A DNA stretch of 64,000 nucleotides, taken from Linanthus parryae (taxonomy: Eukaryota > Streptophyta > Magnoliopsida > Ericales > Polemoniaceae). Shown one piece after another: positions 60,482-64,000 of the stretch (position 1 is its first letter; each line of letters begins with the position of its first letter). The DNA is taken from NCBI GenBank assembly GCA_023055425.1, contig JALGPY010000006.1, positions 77,064,435 to 77,128,434 of the forward strand, read 5' to 3'. The position numbers were made by a program, and so were the translations under genes. Under the pieces are notes generated by a model that did no database searches, had not been told where the DNA came from, and saw nothing but the letters and a program-made list of their open reading frames with translations.

Positions 60482-62037
60482 AAAACTATGCGTATAGGCC
60501 CTTTTATTTTTGCCGAAAACGGTGCGCTTTGGCCGTTATAGATGTGAGTCCGATGACTAGAAGATGTCATTGAACTATCTGATTCCATTACCTATCGCCC
60601 GCTCCGCTCTGCTTGAGGCCATTTTTTGATTTTCTGATGTTTATACAATTCCACTTTAGAATGGTGACCAAATGTTGTCATTGAACTATCTGATATTGTA
60701 AGATCATTGTTAGTTGTATTGTGTTGTATCAACAGAGAGCACTTGTTTGGGCATTTTAGCTCTAACTTGCAAGGTAACCTGGACACATATTAGGGTGAGA
60801 GGAGAGATTACCAATGGGTATGTACATACAAAGTTTAATGAAAAATGTGAATCTAAGAAACAGAAATGAAAAATGTGAATCTAAGAAACAGAAAAAGAAT
60901 GTTGGCCTCTCTTTTTGTTTAATCAAATTAAATGTTACTGAGGTCATCTGACAATTAATTCCTTATTTTTACCTTAGCAGTAAATTTTTTTAACAACAGC
61001 CGTTTAAAAAAATTATCAATGGTTTACTGCCTTTCCAATAAACCCATTTTCATTTGTTGACTTTAAGTAACAATCCCTTAATCCCTTTTGTCAATTGTCT
61101 GTTTAGTTATATAGAAATTAAGTTTATAAATATCTAATATACAAAAATAAAAAGGTAATCACGTATTATCAATTGTTCCCTTTTAATTTTATAACCAGAA
61201 ATCCCGTATTTTCATCTTCATCACCTCTCTCGGCTACTGCTTTCACCCCCAAAACACCCAGATTGAATCACAAGTTCACAACTGAGAACAGTCAAAATCT
61301 TATGGGTTGACCCACCCACGCACTTACTCACTCCTTGTTCTTGTCGTTGACGTATTTAAAGTCTGTCACCACCAATGACCAAACAAGTAACAAAGTTTCA
61401 CAGAACCAAAACCTCTCACTCTCCAGCAAACCCAACACCACTACATCAAAACCTACAAGCACCACCAAATGTCACCAAGTTGGGGCATCCAGATCTAATG
61501 AGGAGGAGATTTCTGCACAAAATCCGATCAGCTGTAGGAGATTCAGTTTTTAGATTCTCCACAGAATCATTTAACTCTTTGTCCTTCCTCGAATATATAC
61601 TTTCCGAGTTAGTTGAGTTTCGTTACGACCTCTCCATATTCGTATTTTCAGATAATCCTGCCCTCAAGCCACATCTTCCCTGCGACTCCTGCTGGCTTAG
61701 GGTCCCTCACCAATGTCCCTAATTGACCGAACTCCACTATCTCAACTGAATCTGGGTACCATTTTTTGTTTTGTCTGTTGGTGACTGATGGTACTGTTGA
61801 TGGTTGTGGTGGTAGCTGAATGGTGTAGTGGATGGTGGTGGCTGTGAGGTTAGGCCACTAGGGTTCTGGAGGCAGAGATAGAATAGAAAGAATGCTTGGG
61901 GAGGATTTGTGGGAAATTATCGGGTCAGTCTGCAATTATGAAAGTAAATGCTAGTTGGTCATATTTAACTATAATTCAACAAAAAGCAGACAGCTAAAAT
62001 TGTTAAATTTAACTGACCTGAGAGGATGAGAACTTAC
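60482..62037. other. Presumed intron continuation, no gene supported
   Basis: AT-rich. GTCATTGAACTATCTGAT occurs twice (about 60566 and 60678). The leader-like block 61200-61700 holds a plus-strand ORF (61375-61722) without recognised motifs; it could be another relict gene fragment, but I cannot support it. Confidence 0.4.
60838..60893. repeat. 28-bp perfect tandem duplication
   Basis: The unit beginning ATGAAAAATGTGAATCTAAG is present twice, head to tail, at 60838-60865 and 60866-60893. Confidence 0.9.
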
Positions 62038-62040
62038 CCT

Positions 62041-62069
62041 CCCCCCCCCCCCCCCCCCCCCCCCCCCCC
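62041..62069. repeat. C29 homopolymer tract
   Basis: Twenty-nine consecutive C, followed by an A and then CCCA repeats to about 62092. Tracts like this are prone to slippage in cells and in sequencing, and can form G-quadruplex or i-motif structures. Confidence 0.9.
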
Positions 62070-62388
62070 ACCCACCCACCCAACCACCCAAGCATGTTTT
62101 CGTGATATAAACATATCACATGTATGCTTTCTGGATTCGGCTCAGACCCTAGGTTTGCTTTAAGAGTTCTCATTGAACTCTTAGAGGCATCTCTTTCCAT
62201 TTTTTCTACCTTTCAAAGGTGAGAGAGGCAAACACATAAAAATCTGACGGGATAGTGATAAAAAATAAAAATTGAAGACGCAGAGAAGCCTTATGAGTCC
62301 CACAAGAACAACACTGTTACGCAACTAAACTCAGATTTGATTGAACTTACCTTACATGTTACATCTTATGATTATTGTAATTTTACTA

Positions 62389-63779
62389 TAGTTAATAGGG
62401 TAAAAGACAAAAACCACCCTTCATTTATGGGAAAAATACATTTTGCCCCCTGATTTATGGGCAAAATACCTTTTGCACCCCTGTTAATGGAAGGAGGGTG
62501 GACAGATAGCACCCTTCTGTTACAATCCGTTAGTGGAGGGGTGCGACTTTTTGTGACCATTTTACCCTTACAAATTGTGGACAAATAACACCATTTTTTT
62601 GTTTAATACAGTGTTCATCATGTTCTTGGTGTTCTTGAGCACCACCTCCAGTACCGCCAAATCGCTACCACCATTGCCACCACCACTGCCACCATAAAAT
62701 CCAGCAGAAAACAAACCTAAAACTAAGCTACATACCACCATTGCTACTACCTGCAAAGTCCAAACATAATCACCAATTAACCAACTAGAAATGTGATAAA
62801 AAAGCTACCACCATCTCCACCACTACAACCACCATCTCCGCCCCATCACCACCGTATCCTCCACCACAAACCCTGATTCCGACACCAACACCAACAATTC
62901 AAAACCATCAAACCATAAACAAACACAAATACTAATTGAAAATGACACATCGGATCAAAGAGAGAGTATATGCAATTAGAATAAAAAAGTATGCTTCAAT
63001 CTCTACACCGTCTCCGATCTCCAGAAACAAACCCTAACCCTAATCCCCAAATCCCCAAATCCTTCCTCTATGATCATGAACTTCTTCAGATCGATTCTAT
63101 CCGACGAGCCTGACCCTCTCTTGACAGAGTTCGAACCCCAATCTCCGACCAAATCCGCCGACGAACGCAGCGACGGCGACGATTCCAACCACAACTCTCC
63201 CACAGAGGACTCCGCCGGAGACTCCGGCGGAGACGCCGACGAAGACGGTGGTCTATGGAGCTTCGGAGGTCTAATGAAGACGTTGGCGACCAGATCCGAG
63301 TCGGTGATCGAGACCTACCGTCGCGATCTGCAGGAATTCGGGCCGGGTCTCCAGAAGGAAACAGAGGTGATCCGCGACGTCGCGAGCCGCGCCGTGAAGG
63401 ATCTCCCGACGTCAATCGAGGTCGGCGCTTCGGTAGCTCAGGGATCTCTCAAATCGAGAGAGAAGAGGCGGTGAGAAAGAGGGGGGAGAGAGAGCGGATC
63501 GGGAGAGAAGGGAGGAGAAGAGAGAGATGAAGAGATGAGGTTATTAGGTTTTTTTTAGAAGAGTTGTTATTATGGTTAGGAAATGAGGAAGAAAGCCATT
63601 TATAGTGGTGTAATTCCTCAACATTTCAAGGGTTGCTTTGTCTTTTCACCCCTCTGTTAGTGTGGTGTTAGTTTTTAACTCTGACAGGGGTGCAAAATGG
63701 ATTTTCCCCATAAATCAGGGGACAAAATGTATTTTCACCATAAATGGAGGGTGGTTTTTGTCTTTTACCCTAGTTAATG
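62389..63779 (+). mobile_element. Pack-MULE candidate, Mutator-like element copy 2
   Basis: A 1373-bp element (62398-63770) with inverted termini of about 85 bp: GGGTAAAAGACAAAAACCAC at both ends, continuing through ATTTATGG, TTTTGC and CCCCTGATTTATGGG words with few mismatches. Flanking 9-mers TAGTTAATA (62389-62397) and TAGTTAATG (63771-63779) match at 8 of 9. The termini share GGGTAAAAGACA, ACCACCC and TTTTGCACC with copy 1 at 50523-51947. It has no transposase; instead it carries a host-gene exon (63070-63447). It probably lies within the aminotransferase intron 1. Confidence 0.85.
63070..63447 (+). pseudogene. Captured first exon of a BSD-domain protein gene
   Basis: The plus-strand ORF (63070-63474) encodes MNFFRSILSDEPDPLL, an acidic Ser/Asp-rich linker, then LWSFGGLMKTLATRSESVIE, TYRRDLQEFGPGLQKETEVI and RDVASRAVKDLPTSIEVGAS. 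This is the conserved N-terminus of plant BSD-domain-containing proteins. Homology ends at about VAQGSL (63447), after which a purine-rich run gives a stop at 63474, so the BSD domain itself is absent. About 70 bases of leader with ACCCTAACCCTAA precede the ATG, as expected if promoter-proximal DNA was captured. The reading frame is uninterrupted, so capture is fairly recent or the frame is under constraint. It lies inside the Mutator-like element and is not a complete gene. Confidence 0.75.
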
Positions 63780-64000
63780 TGCAAGTATTGGTCACATTAT
63801 GGCAAAACGAAAGGGCGATAGACTAGCTACTAAATTGTTATACCTCAGCCTGTTTACATATTAAGTTTAAGAAATATTTTGGCTTAGGTCTGAAACTTAA
63901 GCTCCGTAAGTAGTAGGTAGAGTTTAAACAATGCTATACCAAGCTCAACAAGTAGCTGGTTGTGAATGGCTTGGCTTGTTTGAGTCCGTAGTTGCACATA
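63780..64000. other. Window end, no gene seen
   Basis: Short AT-rich end without ORF; presumably still intron or intergenic. Confidence 0.4.

Noticed and set aside
61375..61722. 115-codon plus-strand ORF as a possible gene
   Set aside because: Position and composition suggest a relict leader or exon, but no domain or splice chain supports it.

Overview
The window is nuclear DNA of a flowering plant, probably a eudicot. The evidence is plant-type LTR retrotransposons (Copia, and Ty3/gypsy of chromovirus, Tat-like and Athila-like types), plant LINEs with an RNase H tail, many MITEs, Mutator-type elements, and plant host genes with GT-AG splice sites. There is no sign of an operon or other prokaryotic organisation. 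I cannot name the species. Most of the 64 kb is layered, decayed mobile DNA; the host genes lie near the two ends.

Region 1 (1-19.4 kb) is the gene-bearing arm. KRI1 (3318-5231, minus), a ribosome-biogenesis factor, is intact, with a telo-box, a TGGGCT element and a TATA-like motif upstream. Below it, on the same strand, is a chain of phase-compatible exons (634-2946) of a gene I do not recognise. At 17887-19086 (minus) an intact intronless ORF encodes a WNK-like protein that has lost the catalytic Asp and most of the activation segment but keeps the C-terminal OSR1_C-like domain; it reads as a pseudokinase. Between these genes lie a LINE tail, three hAT-type MITEs with 8-bp target duplications, a Tourist-type MITE, a diverged tandem duplication, and three tiny T/A-tract insertions flanked by 11-13 bp direct repeats.

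Region 2 (19.6-29.3 kb) holds three LINEs: a young 5'-truncated one with an intact 561-codon ORF and a 9-bp target duplication, a decayed plus-strand copy, and a nearly full-length decayed minus-strand copy split by a PIF/Harbinger-type MITE that carries a 155-bp (AAT)n array.

Region 3 (29.3-48.5 kb) is a nested LTR-retrotransposon cluster. A Copia 5' end (LTR, PBS, gag with stops) abuts a Tat-like gypsy element on the minus strand. That gypsy element is split by a chromovirus derivative with 3.6-kb LTRs and an internal domain of only about 0.3 kb (PBS, last codons of pol, PPT). The reverse transcriptase core of the host gypsy and one end of the inner LTR are both missing at the same junction, so one deletion explains both. 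The gypsy 5' LTR in turn abuts an Athila-like element with one truncated LTR.

Region 4 (48.5-64 kb) has two 'CTCCCTCCGT' Stowaway-type elements. One is split by a Mutator-like element with a perfect 9-bp target duplication. It also has a chromovirus LTR fragment, a LINE ORF1 split by a solo LTR, and a likely first exon of a plastid-targeted aminotransferase (55980-56210). Everything from that exon to the window end appears to be intron loaded with a LINE, a MITE, a C29 tract and a second Mutator-like element. This second element carries a captured first exon of a BSD-domain protein gene, so it is a Pack-MULE candidate.
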